This document shows, piece by piece, positions 25,885 through 33,934 of a DNA stretch of 64,000 nucleotides. Both the position numbers and the translations under genes were made by a program. This DNA is from Tabrizicola sp. (GTDB lineage: Bacteria > Pseudomonadota > Alphaproteobacteria > Rhodobacterales > Rhodobacteraceae). The notes beneath the pieces are model-generated. The model searched no databases, was not told the origin of the DNA, and worked only from the letters and a program-made list of their open reading frames with translations. The stretch spans positions 177,334 to 241,333 of the forward strand of contig NZ_JAEULO010000021.1 of NCBI RefSeq assembly GCF_016793705.1, in the 5' to 3' direction. The stretch's first letter is position 1; the number at the start of each line of letters is the position of its first letter.

Positions 25885-27990
25885 TCAAGGTCTTGCATCA
25901 ATGACCCGCGAGGCGATTGACACGATGTTGCCGGGGTCGGTCGCGATCACCCCTGCCAGCTCGTCCGCCAGTCCTCCGACCGACAGCGTGGCGGGCAGCC
26001 TGGTGCCGAAAAGCGAGGTCTTCGACAGGATCGCGATGATCTCGGACTTGCCGAAATTCGCCGGATCGACGGTGATCGAATAGACGCCCTTGCCGGTCCT
26101 GATCTCGTCAAGGCTGTGAAGCACCCGCACGTGGCGGATGCCGTCGATGATCTCGCCGAGATCCTGGATATCGTGCTCGGGCTGCCTTTCGTTGGGCAGC
26201 AGGCTGAAGACGTTGTTGGTGTTGTCGACCACCAGCACCCAGAGCGACAGGCCCGTCAGGTTGGCGGGCACCCGCAGTTCGACCACGGGGTTGTCGCCCG
26301 CGTGGTAGATGCCCGACAGGTTGACCGCCCCCGTCACGCCGTCGCCGAACCAGATCACTGCATCGCCCGGCCCCACGGGGGGCAGAACCTTGCGCACGGC
26401 GCAGAGGTCCTTGTTCAGGATCGTCACCTCCGCCCGCACCGAGCGGTCGCCGATGACCGCCTCCAGCGCGGTTGCCAGCGCATCGCGCGCCTCGACCGAG
26501 TCCATCGCGCCGGTGACGGTGATGGTCTCGCCCAGCCCGTAAACCTGCAACGGGCCCTTGTCCGGGGTGAGGGGGCCGCAGAGGGCGAGCGGGGCAAGGG
26601 CATCCAGCACGACCTGGCCTTGCAACTCGCGCGGGCCGGTCTTCAGACCGATGTCGATCTTCATGCCGCTGCGCGTCGCCCAATCCTGAAGCGCGGACCG
26701 CTTCTGGTCGAACTGGTCGCGATTGGTGGCAATGCCGTCGAAGGCGACCGTATTGTCCGTCACCACCATCGACCATTCCGGCAGGCCCTGCATCAGGCCA
26801 AGCAGATCGGCGACATTCCCGACCCAGCGCTCATCCGGAATCCCCTGCGCCAGGGAAAGCGCGTCCTTCGGGGCCGTCGCGCCGGTGGCCGCCGTGAAGG
26901 CAAGCGCCAGCTGCTGCGCGGCAGTCACGTCGGGCGCATTGCCGGACAGCGACGCCCCATCCGGGCCGAAGCTCGCCGCCAGCTTGTAGGGAGAGGCCAC
27001 GGGAATCGGGTTCAGCCAGGGGTCCAGAAGCCCCGCATACCAACCCCCGCCGCCGACCAGCCCCAGAAGCAGCACGAACAGCAGCGCCAGCGTCCCGCCC
27101 CGTCCCTTCCGCGGTTCGCCTCCGACCGGGGGAGCGGCACGTCCTCCGCGGGTGGCTGCAGGCTTCAGCGACTTGTTCAGCCGGTCCACCACCGCCTCGG
27201 CGCTCGGCGCACGCTCGGCCAGCGCTGGGGCGGTCAGCCAGTCCACCAGCCCCTTCAGCGGTTCCGGCACGCCTTCGGTATCCAGCCGGTTCTGCTTGCG
27301 GCGGATGATTTCGCCCGGCGTGGCCCCGGCAAACGGCACCTGCCCCCGGAACGCCGCCAAGAGCGTCGCCCCCAAAGAATAAAGATCCGACCGCTTCTCC
27401 GCCCGCCCCTCCAGCTGCTCGGGCGCGGCATATTCGTACTTCCCGGCGAACTCGTTGCCGACGATGGTCTTCGCCCCGGTCGAGGTGTCCTTGGCGATGC
27501 CGAAGTCGATGATCGTCGCCTTCTCCGCCGCCCCGTCGCGCAAGACCACGTTGTCGGGCGACAGGTCGCGGTGGACGATCCCCCTGGCATGGGCTGCGAC
27601 CAACCCCTCGGCCACCCGGTGCGCGATGATCATCAACTCGCGCGGATCCATCCGGCGGCGCTGCATCACATCGCTCATCGACGGCCCGTCGATGAAATCC
27701 ATCACCAGGAAGACATGGCCTGCCTCTGTGCGCGAACATTCGGTGTAGCGCACGACCGCATCGTTCAGCACGTCGCGCATCTGCTCTTCGCGGCGCATCA
27801 GCTGGATGTAATCGTCATTGCCGGAAAACTGCGCGTTCAGGGCCTTGATCGCGACCACCCGTCCGGAAATCTGGTTCCGCGCCCGGTAGACCTCGCCCGT
27901 GCCGCCGCGGCCCAGCACCCCCTCGATCTCGTAGGTGTGGTTCAGCACCTGGCCCTGGCGGAAGATGTCACCCGGCAGACGGTCGATCAT
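25885..27990 (-). CDS. ppkA: T6SS serine/threonine kinase PpkA with periplasmic sensor region
   Basis: 701 aa. Kinase domain at residues ~20-290: glycine loop LGRGGTGEVYRAR, VAIK lysine near 49, HRDLSPDN near 139 and DFGIAKD near 161. One transmembrane helix lies near 303-322 (LALLFVLLLGLVGGGGWYAG). The ~380-residue C-terminal part would be periplasmic; it contains a BON-like stretch (~480-530) and a final portion (WVLVVDNTNNVFSLLPNE) that resembles the DUF4384 type. PpkA phosphorylates Fha-type proteins to trigger T6SS assembly on envelope signals. All catalytic residues look present. It is co-oriented with tssA, and divergent from clpV. Confidence 0.93.
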   Translation of the reverse strand: MIDRLPGDIFRQGQVLNHTYEIEGVLGRGGTGEVYRARNQISGRVVAIKALNAQFSGNDDYIQLMRREEQMRDVLNDAVVRYTECSRTEAGHVFLVMDFIDGPSMSDVMQRRRMDPRELMIIAHRVAEGLVAAHARGIVHRDLSPDNVVLRDGAAEKATIIDFGIAKDTSTGAKTIVGNEFAGKYEYAAPEQLEGRAEKRSDLYSLGATLLAAFRGQVPFAGATPGEIIRRKQNRLDTEGVPEPLKGLVDWLTAPALAERAPSAEAVVDRLNKSLKPAATRGGRAAPPVGGEPRKGRGGTLALLFVLLLGLVGGGGWYAGLLDPWLNPIPVASPYKLAASFGPDGASLSGNAPDVTAAQQLALAFTAATGATAPKDALSLAQGIPDERWVGNVADLLGLMQGLPEWSMVVTDNTVAFDGIATNRDQFDQKRSALQDWATRSGMKIDIGLKTGPRELQGQVVLDALAPLALCGPLTPDKGPLQVYGLGETITVTGAMDSVEARDALATALEAVIGDRSVRAEVTILNKDLCAVRKVLPPVGPGDAVIWFGDGVTGAVNLSGIYHAGDNPVVELRVPANLTGLSLWVLVVDNTNNVFSLLPNERQPEHDIQDLGEIIDGIRHVRVLHSLDEIRTGKGVYSITVDPANFGKSEIIAILSKTSLFGTRLPATLSVGGLADELAGVIATDPGNIVSIASRVIDARP

Positions 27991-28150
27991 TCCCTCACCC
28001 CGCAGCCGACCGGGGTCTGGATTCCATCACCGGCTCTGTCAGCAAAACATTCGCCATGGGAAAAATTCCGGACTAGACTGACCTTGCGGAAAGCCTGCGT
28101 CTTTCCGGCATGATGAGCAAGCATATTCAAAACGGTTGAGGGGAAGGATT
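27991..28150. promoter_or_regulatory. Divergent intergenic region between ppkA and clpV
   Basis: This 160-base region separates ppkA (minus) and clpV (plus) and must contain start sites for both. The right half is less GC-rich (TGAGCAAGCATATTCAAAACGG before the clpV ribosome-binding site GAGGGGAAGG). I see no clear consensus promoter, palindrome or small gene. Confidence 0.4.
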
Positions 28151-30859
28151 ATGGCCCCACGCGGTGGCACCGAGACGATCAAGCGCAAAGAGCTGGTCGG
28201 GAAGCTGAACCCTGTCTGCCTGAAGGCATTTTCCGCCGCCGCGCAGGCCACCAAGACCCGCGGCAATCCCTATGTGGAGCTGGTGCATTTCATCGAGGCG
28301 CTGTCGCAATCCGCCCGTTCGGATTTCGAGATCCTCTGCGCCTCGGCCGGGGTCGACGCCTCGCGCCTGGCCGCCGACATCACCCGCGCCGTCGATGCCC
28401 TGCCGCATGGCGCGGGTTCGGTCGAGGAATTCTCCGACCACATCTTCCGCGCCATCCAGGAGGGCTGGACCTTCGGCAGCCTGGAGTTCGGCGACGATAC
28501 GGTGCGGTCGGCCTATATCCTGCTCGGCGCGCTGAAGGTGCCGGTGCTGGAAGGGCTCCTATTCAAGATCAGCCTGGAGTTCGACAAGATCGACCCGGCT
28601 TCGATGGCGGGGCAACTTGGCGACCTCTTGGCCGAATCCATCGAAGGCGCGAAGCCCGAAGGCGAGGCTCCGAAGGCCAAGCAGGCCCCCGGCGGCAAGT
28701 CGGCCCTGGACCAGTATGCGACGAACCTCACCGAGCGGGCGCGGGCGGGGAAGATCGACCCGGTCATCGGCCGCGACCCGGAAATCCGTCAGATCATCGA
28801 CATCCTGATGCGCCGCCGCCAGAACAACCCGATCCTGACCGGCGAGGCCGGGGTCGGCAAGACCGCCGTGGTCGAGGGCTTCGCCCTGCGCCTCGCGCGC
28901 GGCGACGTGCCGCCGCAGCTGAAGGCGGTCGACCTGCACATGCTGGACGTGGGCCTGATGCAGGCGGGCGCCAGCGTGAAGGGCGAGTTCGAGAAGCGGC
29001 TGAAACAGGTGATCGACGAGGTGCAATCCTCGGAAAAGCCGATCATCCTCTTCATCGACGAGGCCCATACCCTGATCGGCGCCGGGGGTGCGGCGGGTAC
29101 CGGCGATGCCGCGAACCTGTTGAAACCGGCGCTGGCGCGGGGAGAGTTGCGGACTGTCGCCGCGACCACCTGGTCGGAATACAAGGAGCATATCGAGAAA
29201 GACCCCGCCCTGACCCGCCGCTTCCAGGTGGTGAAGGTCGAGGAGCCCGCCGAAGATGCTGCCGTGCGGATGCTGCGCGGCGTGGCCGGGGTGCTGGAAA
29301 AGCACCACAAGGTCGAAATCCTGGACGAGGCGATCGAGGCGGCGGTGACCCTCTCGCACCGCTACATCCCTTCGCGCCAGTTGCCCGACAAGGCGATCAG
29401 CCTCCTCGACACCGCCTGCGCAAGGGTCGCCGTCTCGCAGCACGCCACACCCGCCGAGGTGGAGGACATCGAGCGCCGCCTTTCGGCGCTGGAGGTGGAG
29501 CAGGGCATAATCTCCCGCGAGGAAGCCATCGGCATCGACGTGGGCGAGCGGAAGGCCGAGGTCGAGGCCGCGCTTGCCAAGGCCACCACCGAACTCGACG
29601 CCGCCAAGGCGAGGTGGGAGGCCGAGAAGGCGCTGGTGGACGAGGTGCTTTCCCTCCGGGCCACCCTGCGCGGCGCGGGGCAGCCGGTGGACGAAACCGG
29701 GGTGACAGGAGAAACCCCGCCAGAGGCCAGCGAGGACACCGCCGAGCCCGAAGCCCTGACCCCCGAAGCCCGCGCCGAAATGCTGGCGACCCTGCGCGCG
29801 AAGATGGCAGCCCTCGCCGAGGCGCAGGGCGAACGCCCGTTGATCCTGCCTGCTGTCGACCGGCTGGCGGTCGGCGCCATCGTTCAGGACTGGACCGGCA
29901 TCCCGATGGGCCGGATGCTCGCCAGCCAGACCGAACGCGCCCTGCAACTGGCGGGAACGCTTTCCGAGCGGGTGGTCGGCCAGGATCACGCCATGGGCAT
30001 GATCGCCAACCGCATCCAGACCTCCTACGCCGGGCTCGGCGCGCCGGAAAAGCCCATCGGCGTCTTCATGCTCTGCGGCCCCTCCGGCGTCGGCAAGACC
30101 GAGACCGCGCTCGCGCTGGCCGAGACCCTGTACGGCGGCGAGCAGAACCTGATCTCGATCAACATGAGCGAGTTCCAGGAGGCACATACCGTCTCCACCC
30201 TCAAGGGCGCCCCGCCCGGCTATGTCGGCTACGGCAAGGGCGGCATCCTGACCGAGGCCGTCCGCCGCCGCCCCTATTCGGTGATCCTGCTGGACGAGGT
30301 GGAAAAGGCCCATCCCGATGTCCACGAAATCTTCTTCCAGGTCTTCGACAAGGGGATGATGGACGACAGCGAAGGCCGACGGATCGACTTCAAGAACACG
30401 CTGATCCTGCTGACCTCCAACGTCGGCTCCGAGGAGATCATGGCGATGACCGAGGACGGCAAGTCCGGCGCCGACCTTGAAGACCTGACCGCCTCCCTCC
30501 GCGCGCCGCTCCTCAAGGTCTTCCCCGCCGCGCTGCTGGGCCGGGTCGTGACGATCCCCTATTATCCCCTCTCCGACCTGATGATCGAGGCCATCGCCGG
30601 CCACAAACTGCGCGGCATCGCCCGGCGGCTGGAGGCGGGGCATGGGGCGGAGCTGGTGGTGGGCGAGGGGGTGATGGACACGATCAAGGCCCGCTGCACC
30701 GAGATCGAGAGCGGTGGCCGGATGATCGACGCGATCCTGACCAACACCCTGCTACCGGAACTCAGCCGCCAGGTGCTGAACCGGAAACTGGAGGGGGCTG
30801 AGCTCACGCGGGTCACGGTGACGGGCTCGGACGCCGGGTTCGGCTATGACTTCGAATAG
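28151..30859 (+). CDS. clpV: T6SS AAA+ ATPase ClpV (TssH)
   Basis: 902 aa from ATG 28151, after GAGGGGAAGG. The N-terminal domain (~1-170) is of the ClpV type (ELVGKLNPVCLKAFSAAAQ, NPYVELVHFIEAL). Two AAA modules follow: Walker A GEAGVGKT near 231 and GPSGVGKT near 642, with Walker B ILFIDEAHTLIGAG and VILLDEVEKAHPDV. ClpV disassembles contracted TssBC sheaths for reuse. The substitution of the ClpB middle domain by a shorter coil (~420-560) fits ClpV rather than ClpB. Confidence 0.96.
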   Translation: MAPRGGTETIKRKELVGKLNPVCLKAFSAAAQATKTRGNPYVELVHFIEALSQSARSDFEILCASAGVDASRLAADITRAVDALPHGAGSVEEFSDHIFRAIQEGWTFGSLEFGDDTVRSAYILLGALKVPVLEGLLFKISLEFDKIDPASMAGQLGDLLAESIEGAKPEGEAPKAKQAPGGKSALDQYATNLTERARAGKIDPVIGRDPEIRQIIDILMRRRQNNPILTGEAGVGKTAVVEGFALRLARGDVPPQLKAVDLHMLDVGLMQAGASVKGEFEKRLKQVIDEVQSSEKPIILFIDEAHTLIGAGGAAGTGDAANLLKPALARGELRTVAATTWSEYKEHIEKDPALTRRFQVVKVEEPAEDAAVRMLRGVAGVLEKHHKVEILDEAIEAAVTLSHRYIPSRQLPDKAISLLDTACARVAVSQHATPAEVEDIERRLSALEVEQGIISREEAIGIDVGERKAEVEAALAKATTELDAAKARWEAEKALVDEVLSLRATLRGAGQPVDETGVTGETPPEASEDTAEPEALTPEARAEMLATLRAKMAALAEAQGERPLILPAVDRLAVGAIVQDWTGIPMGRMLASQTERALQLAGTLSERVVGQDHAMGMIANRIQTSYAGLGAPEKPIGVFMLCGPSGVGKTETALALAETLYGGEQNLISINMSEFQEAHTVSTLKGAPPGYVGYGKGGILTEAVRRRPYSVILLDEVEKAHPDVHEIFFQVFDKGMMDDSEGRRIDFKNTLILLTSNVGSEEIMAMTEDGKSGADLEDLTASLRAPLLKVFPAALLGRVVTIPYYPLSDLMIEAIAGHKLRGIARRLEAGHGAELVVGEGVMDTIKARCTEIESGGRMIDAILTNTLLPELSRQVLNRKLEGAELTRVTVTGSDAGFGYDFE

Positions 30860-30870
30860 GGAGAGAGGCG

Positions 30871-31275
30871 ATGCATGACGGAACCTTCCTCGGGCTGCAG
30901 GGCGTCCACCGGGCGGAGATCATCGGGATCGGTCCGGATGGCCGCGCACAGCTGCTGATCCCCTCGCTGGGGGAAACCCCTGCCTTCGCGCAGTCGCTGG
31001 TGCCGGTGACGGTGGCTTCGGTCGGGAGGGTGGCGGCGGTGACGATGATGGACGACCAGCCGCTGATCCTGGGCCTGGTCCAGCCCCTTGTCCCGGAGGT
31101 CGTGGCGGACGGCGAGAGGCTGGTGATCGAGGCCGGGCGGGAGATGACCCTCCGCTGCGGGAAGGCGTCGATCACGATGACGGCGGACGGGAGGGTGACG
31201 ATCCGGGGGACGCAGGTCCTGAGCCGGGCGGAGGGGCCGAACCGGGTGCAGGGGGCCTCGGTTCAGCTGAACTGA
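30871..31275 (+). CDS. DUF6484-type small T6SS protein
   Basis: 134 aa, 11 bases after clpV and probably co-transcribed. The N-terminal part (RAEIIGIGPDGRAQLLIPSL) matches what I know as DUF6484. The C-terminal part (GREMTLRCGKASITMTADGRVTIRGTQV) repeats the last beta-strands of the VgrG DUF2345 tail (compare EITLKCGDAQVTMKKDGTVTIKG in the VgrG here) and ends VQLN like the VgrG end. It may therefore cap or extend a VgrG-like needle, or load cargo on it. Function unproven. Confidence 0.7.
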   Translation: MHDGTFLGLQGVHRAEIIGIGPDGRAQLLIPSLGETPAFAQSLVPVTVASVGRVAAVTMMDDQPLILGLVQPLVPEVVADGERLVIEAGREMTLRCGKASITMTADGRVTIRGTQVLSRAEGPNRVQGASVQLN

Positions 31276-31283
31276 GGGCGGAG

Positions 31284-31316
31284 TGTCCACGGTGGACAGA
31301 TTCTGAAAGCTTTTTG
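31284..31316 (+). terminator. Hairpin plus T-run after the clpV operon
   Basis: TGTCCAC at 31284-31290 and GTGGACA at 31292-31298 form a tight inverted repeat, followed after about 11 bases by a five-T run. The next 45 bases (to ~31360) are strikingly AT-rich with T7 and T6 runs, and lie in the gap before the convergent operon ending at 31381. The AT-rich part could terminate both strands. No gene is seen in 31276-31380. Confidence 0.5.
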
Positions 31317-31380
31317 TAATCAATATGTTGAGTTTTTTTGGTAAGGATTTTTTAAGATCTGACCACTGCCCGCAAAGCCG

Positions 31381-32124
31381 TCAGTGCGGAACCGGAAATC
31401 CATGCGCGTGATCGTGGTCGTCATCGTCGTCCGGGTCGTCGCTGCCGAACTCCCAGGGACCAAGGATGAAGGGGTTGCCCATGCGGCGTTCCCACTGGAT
31501 CAGCCGCTCCAGAAGCTCGGGCGCCTGCTGCCGGTCATAAGGCATTCCCGGCACCAGCACCTCGAACGCGACCGGGCCGCCACGGGGGAAGGCCGGGGCG
31601 AAGAGATCGGGCGACCGTCCGCCTTCGACCCGCCAAGCGTGCCAGCGCTCCAGCCGTGCCAGCGCCTGCTGGAACCAGTTCTCATAAGCGGCATCGCCTT
31701 CCAGCACATGCTGCGCCAGATTGTGCATCCAGGTGGCGCGGTCGGCGATCACCGGGTTTTCGCCGATGGTTTCCAGCACGTCATAGAGGATGGTCATGGC
31801 CATGTAGATTGGTCCGCGCACCGGCCCGCAATAGTCGTCCTCCTCGGGTGAATACCACTGGCAGCGCCAGCTTGGCGCGATGTCCGCCCACATTGCCTGG
31901 ACGAAATCCCGCGCCGGACGGTCCGCATCCAGCGGCGCCATCCGTGCCAGAATCCAGTGAGCCGAACCGATGGCAAGGGCGAGGCAGGCGTTGGGTGTGA
32001 TTTCGAGCAGGCGGTCGTGCAGCTCGGCGGGAAGGAAGTAGAAATAGGGCCAGAGGTCATGCTCGTCCCAGGCAAAGCCGGGATAGCCCGCCGCGTCGAA
32101 ATGGCCTGGCGGAACGATCTGCAT
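31381..32124 (-). CDS. Unrecognised T6SS-module protein, possible immunity or accessory (247 aa)
   Basis: I do not recognise this family. 247 aa, no signal peptide and no clear membrane segment. It is rich in Trp/Tyr/Pro (DLWPYFYFLPAELHDRLLEI) and ends with an acidic and His tail (DDPDDDDDHDHAHGF) that could bind metal. It is the last gene of the minus-strand module starting with the TIGR02270-like gene, two bases after the preceding stop. Position directly downstream of the PAAR-like putative toxin and the acidic nature fit an immunity protein, but it could equally be an effector chaperone. The IGSAHWILARMAPLDADRP segment suggests a mainly helical fold. Confidence 0.65.
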   Translation of the reverse strand: MQIVPPGHFDAAGYPGFAWDEHDLWPYFYFLPAELHDRLLEITPNACLALAIGSAHWILARMAPLDADRPARDFVQAMWADIAPSWRCQWYSPEEDDYCGPVRGPIYMAMTILYDVLETIGENPVIADRATWMHNLAQHVLEGDAAYENWFQQALARLERWHAWRVEGGRSPDLFAPAFPRGGPVAFEVLVPGMPYDRQQAPELLERLIQWERRMGNPFILGPWEFGSDDPDDDDDHDHAHGFPVPH

Positions 32125-32126
32125 CG

Positions 32127-32912
32127 TCAGCGGTCCCGACCATAGGGCCGACCGTCGAAGCCTTCGGCCAGAAGCGCGCCAGGGGGCACCAGAAGCTGGT
32201 TCTGCGCCGCGTCGATTCCGGCCAGTTCTTCCGTGGCCCGCGCCACGAGGTCGAGTCCCGAGAGGTCGAGGGCAAGGTCGAGCACTTCGAGCGGCAGCGG
32301 CGCGCCGTGGGTTTCGGCAGTGGCCGCAGCCCAGCTTTCCCGGTCGGGGTAGTCATAGAGGAAGGGGGAATGCTGGACCAGCGAAGGGGCGATCTCGTTC
32401 AGCCGCTGGATCAGGCCGCGCAGCCATCCGTCCACGGCTGCGGCGTTCGGTGCGCCGCAGAGATGCCGGGTCAGGTGGATCATGTAGGCGATATCCATGA
32501 TCGGTCGTTCGGAAAGGAAACCACCGGGCGCGCGTTCCAGGAGTTCGAAGAAGAAATACGCAATCGAGCGACGGACGGCACGGGCCTTGTCGGAGGTGTC
32601 GTCGACATCGTCGATCGTGATGCCGAAGGTCTTGGGATAGCGGCCGTCGAACTGATAGGCGAAGATCTGTTCCATCAGGAGAAGGTTCAGCTTCTGGTCG
32701 AAGACCGAGGCAGTCCTTCGGTGGCAGAGGCCGACGCAGCCTAGGTAGATCATGTAGAGCGCGCAGTTCGTCTTCTTCAGCAGCGCCTCGAACAGCGGCG
32801 TGACCTGACTTACCGGGCCGATATGTGCCGTAAGCCCCTGCCAAGGCAGGGCGGCGAACTCCTCCGGAGTCATCGGCGGGACTTTCGGGAGGAACGGAAG
32901 CGGAGAAAACAT
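32127..32912 (-). CDS. Unrecognised T6SS-module protein, candidate immunity protein (261 aa)
   Basis: No family recognised. 261 aa from ATG 32912, two bases after the stop of the PAAR-like gene, so strongly coupled to it. The sequence is helical and has no signal peptide. A hydrophobic patch with Cys residues (NCALYMIYLGCVGLCHRRTA, ~51-70) and a second (RSIAYFFFELLERAPGG) are visible. A cytosolic helical protein encoded directly after a putative toxin is the usual arrangement for immunity genes; the following 247-aa gene competes for that role. Assignment is by position only. Confidence 0.65.
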   Translation of the reverse strand: MFSPLPFLPKVPPMTPEEFAALPWQGLTAHIGPVSQVTPLFEALLKKTNCALYMIYLGCVGLCHRRTASVFDQKLNLLLMEQIFAYQFDGRYPKTFGITIDDVDDTSDKARAVRRSIAYFFFELLERAPGGFLSERPIMDIAYMIHLTRHLCGAPNAAAVDGWLRGLIQRLNEIAPSLVQHSPFLYDYPDRESWAAATAETHGAPLPLEVLDLALDLSGLDLVARATEELAGIDAAQNQLLVPPGALLAEGFDGRPYGRDR

Positions 32913-32914
32913 GG

Positions 32915-33934
32915 CTATGGTCCTTCTTCCGACTTCTTGCAGCCGTCGCGGGTGCTGCCATCGGGATTGCAAAGCCGGATCTTCATGCATTTGCAGGCGG
33001 ACTGGATCACCTTCGTGCAGTGGGGACAGGCCTCGGTGCTGGGCGGAGCAAGTGTTCCGTCGGCAAGTCTTGGATGCCAGTCGATCGCCATCGTCAACTT
33101 GGCCCATTTCGCGACAAGCCCTTTCTTCGCGATCTCTTTGAAGATGCAGGGTTCGCTATGGCCGTAAAAGCCGCCGTCTGTGTGATTGTGCGGCGGCTCG
33201 CCCGCGCAGATGCCCTGCGGAATCCGGTTTTTCTTGCGCTGCTTTTTCGTCGATTTCTTGGCCTCGCCGAAATACCCTCCGCTTTTCGTGCGCAACAGCT
33301 TGCAGGACGTTCCGGCGACGACACTGGAAGGACCGGAGGCGGGCTTGAACAAGGCGTGAGACACCGTACCGGACTTGTCAAAATCCCTGAGTTCGGCTCG
33401 CTGGTTCTTGGTCGCTTTCCGGCTTCTGCTCGCCTTGTCGACCTTCTCGCGCACGTTGTCGTTCGCGGCCTTCAGCGCCTCGCAGGGGCTGCGGGCGTCA
33501 ATGCTGTCGACGCTGGGTTTCTCGATGCTGACGGAAAAGCCGCTGCCCGGATTGGAATGGTTGGTCGAGGTGAGGTCGGTGAAGCGTTCCGCCCCGCCGC
33601 CTTCGAAGATCACGTCGAAGGAATAGGCTTCGAACTTCAGCGGGCCGGTGATGTTGTGGGTGACGACGCTGGCGCCGAAGCTGCGGGTGGCGGGCTCGTC
33701 GCCGGTGATCTTGGAATATTTCGAGGCGTTCTTCTTGCCCGCCTCCTTGCCAAGGACAAAGACGCTGGTGCAGCCGTCGGTGGTGTCCGAGGCATTGCCG
33801 AAGTTGGGATATGGGATCGGCACCGGGCCTGCGGGGGGCGGCGGCGGCGACAGGCAGACGTCGGGCATCGCGGCGATGGTCTTGTTCGCAGCGGCCTTGC
33901 CGGAGACCCCGAGTCCGTTGGCGAAGACGCTCAT
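32915..33934 (-). CDS. DUF4150 PAAR-like protein with putative C-terminal deaminase-like toxin domain
   Basis: 339 aa from ATG 33934 (MSVFANGLGVSGKAA). Residues ~1-130 are a DUF4150 PAAR-like domain (DVCLSPPPPPAGPVPIPYPN, KSFG-type core, GPLKFEAYSFDVIFEG), which sharpens a VgrG tip. The C-terminal ~140 residues are Lys-rich and then carry GFYGHSEPCIFKEI (His ~259, Glu ~261) and TEACPHCTKVI (Cys ~303 and ~306), separated by a strand-like AKLTMAIDW. H-x-E plus C-x-x-C at this spacing is the zinc and catalytic layout of the cytidine deaminase-like superfamily, which includes known T6SS toxins such as DddA. The usual Pro before the first Cys is Ala here. A zinc ribbon is an alternative; several more Cys follow (ACKCMKIRLC). 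ATGA coupling with the upstream gene. PAAR call firm, toxin activity inferred. Confidence 0.75.
   Translation of the reverse strand: MSVFANGLGVSGKAAANKTIAAMPDVCLSPPPPPAGPVPIPYPNFGNASDTTDGCTSVFVLGKEAGKKNASKYSKITGDEPATRSFGASVVTHNITGPLKFEAYSFDVIFEGGGAERFTDLTSTNHSNPGSGFSVSIEKPSVDSIDARSPCEALKAANDNVREKVDKASRSRKATKNQRAELRDFDKSGTVSHALFKPASGPSSVVAGTSCKLLRTKSGGYFGEAKKSTKKQRKKNRIPQGICAGEPPHNHTDGGFYGHSEPCIFKEIAKKGLVAKWAKLTMAIDWHPRLADGTLAPPSTEACPHCTKVIQSACKCMKIRLCNPDGSTRDGCKKSEEGP

Noticed and set aside
25875-25887. TGACC-TAAAG-GTCA-like palindrome at the ppkA stop as a tssA operator
   Set aside because: It is TGAC with a five-base centre and GTCA, too short and partly inside the ppkA stop codon. No matching promoter boxes were found.
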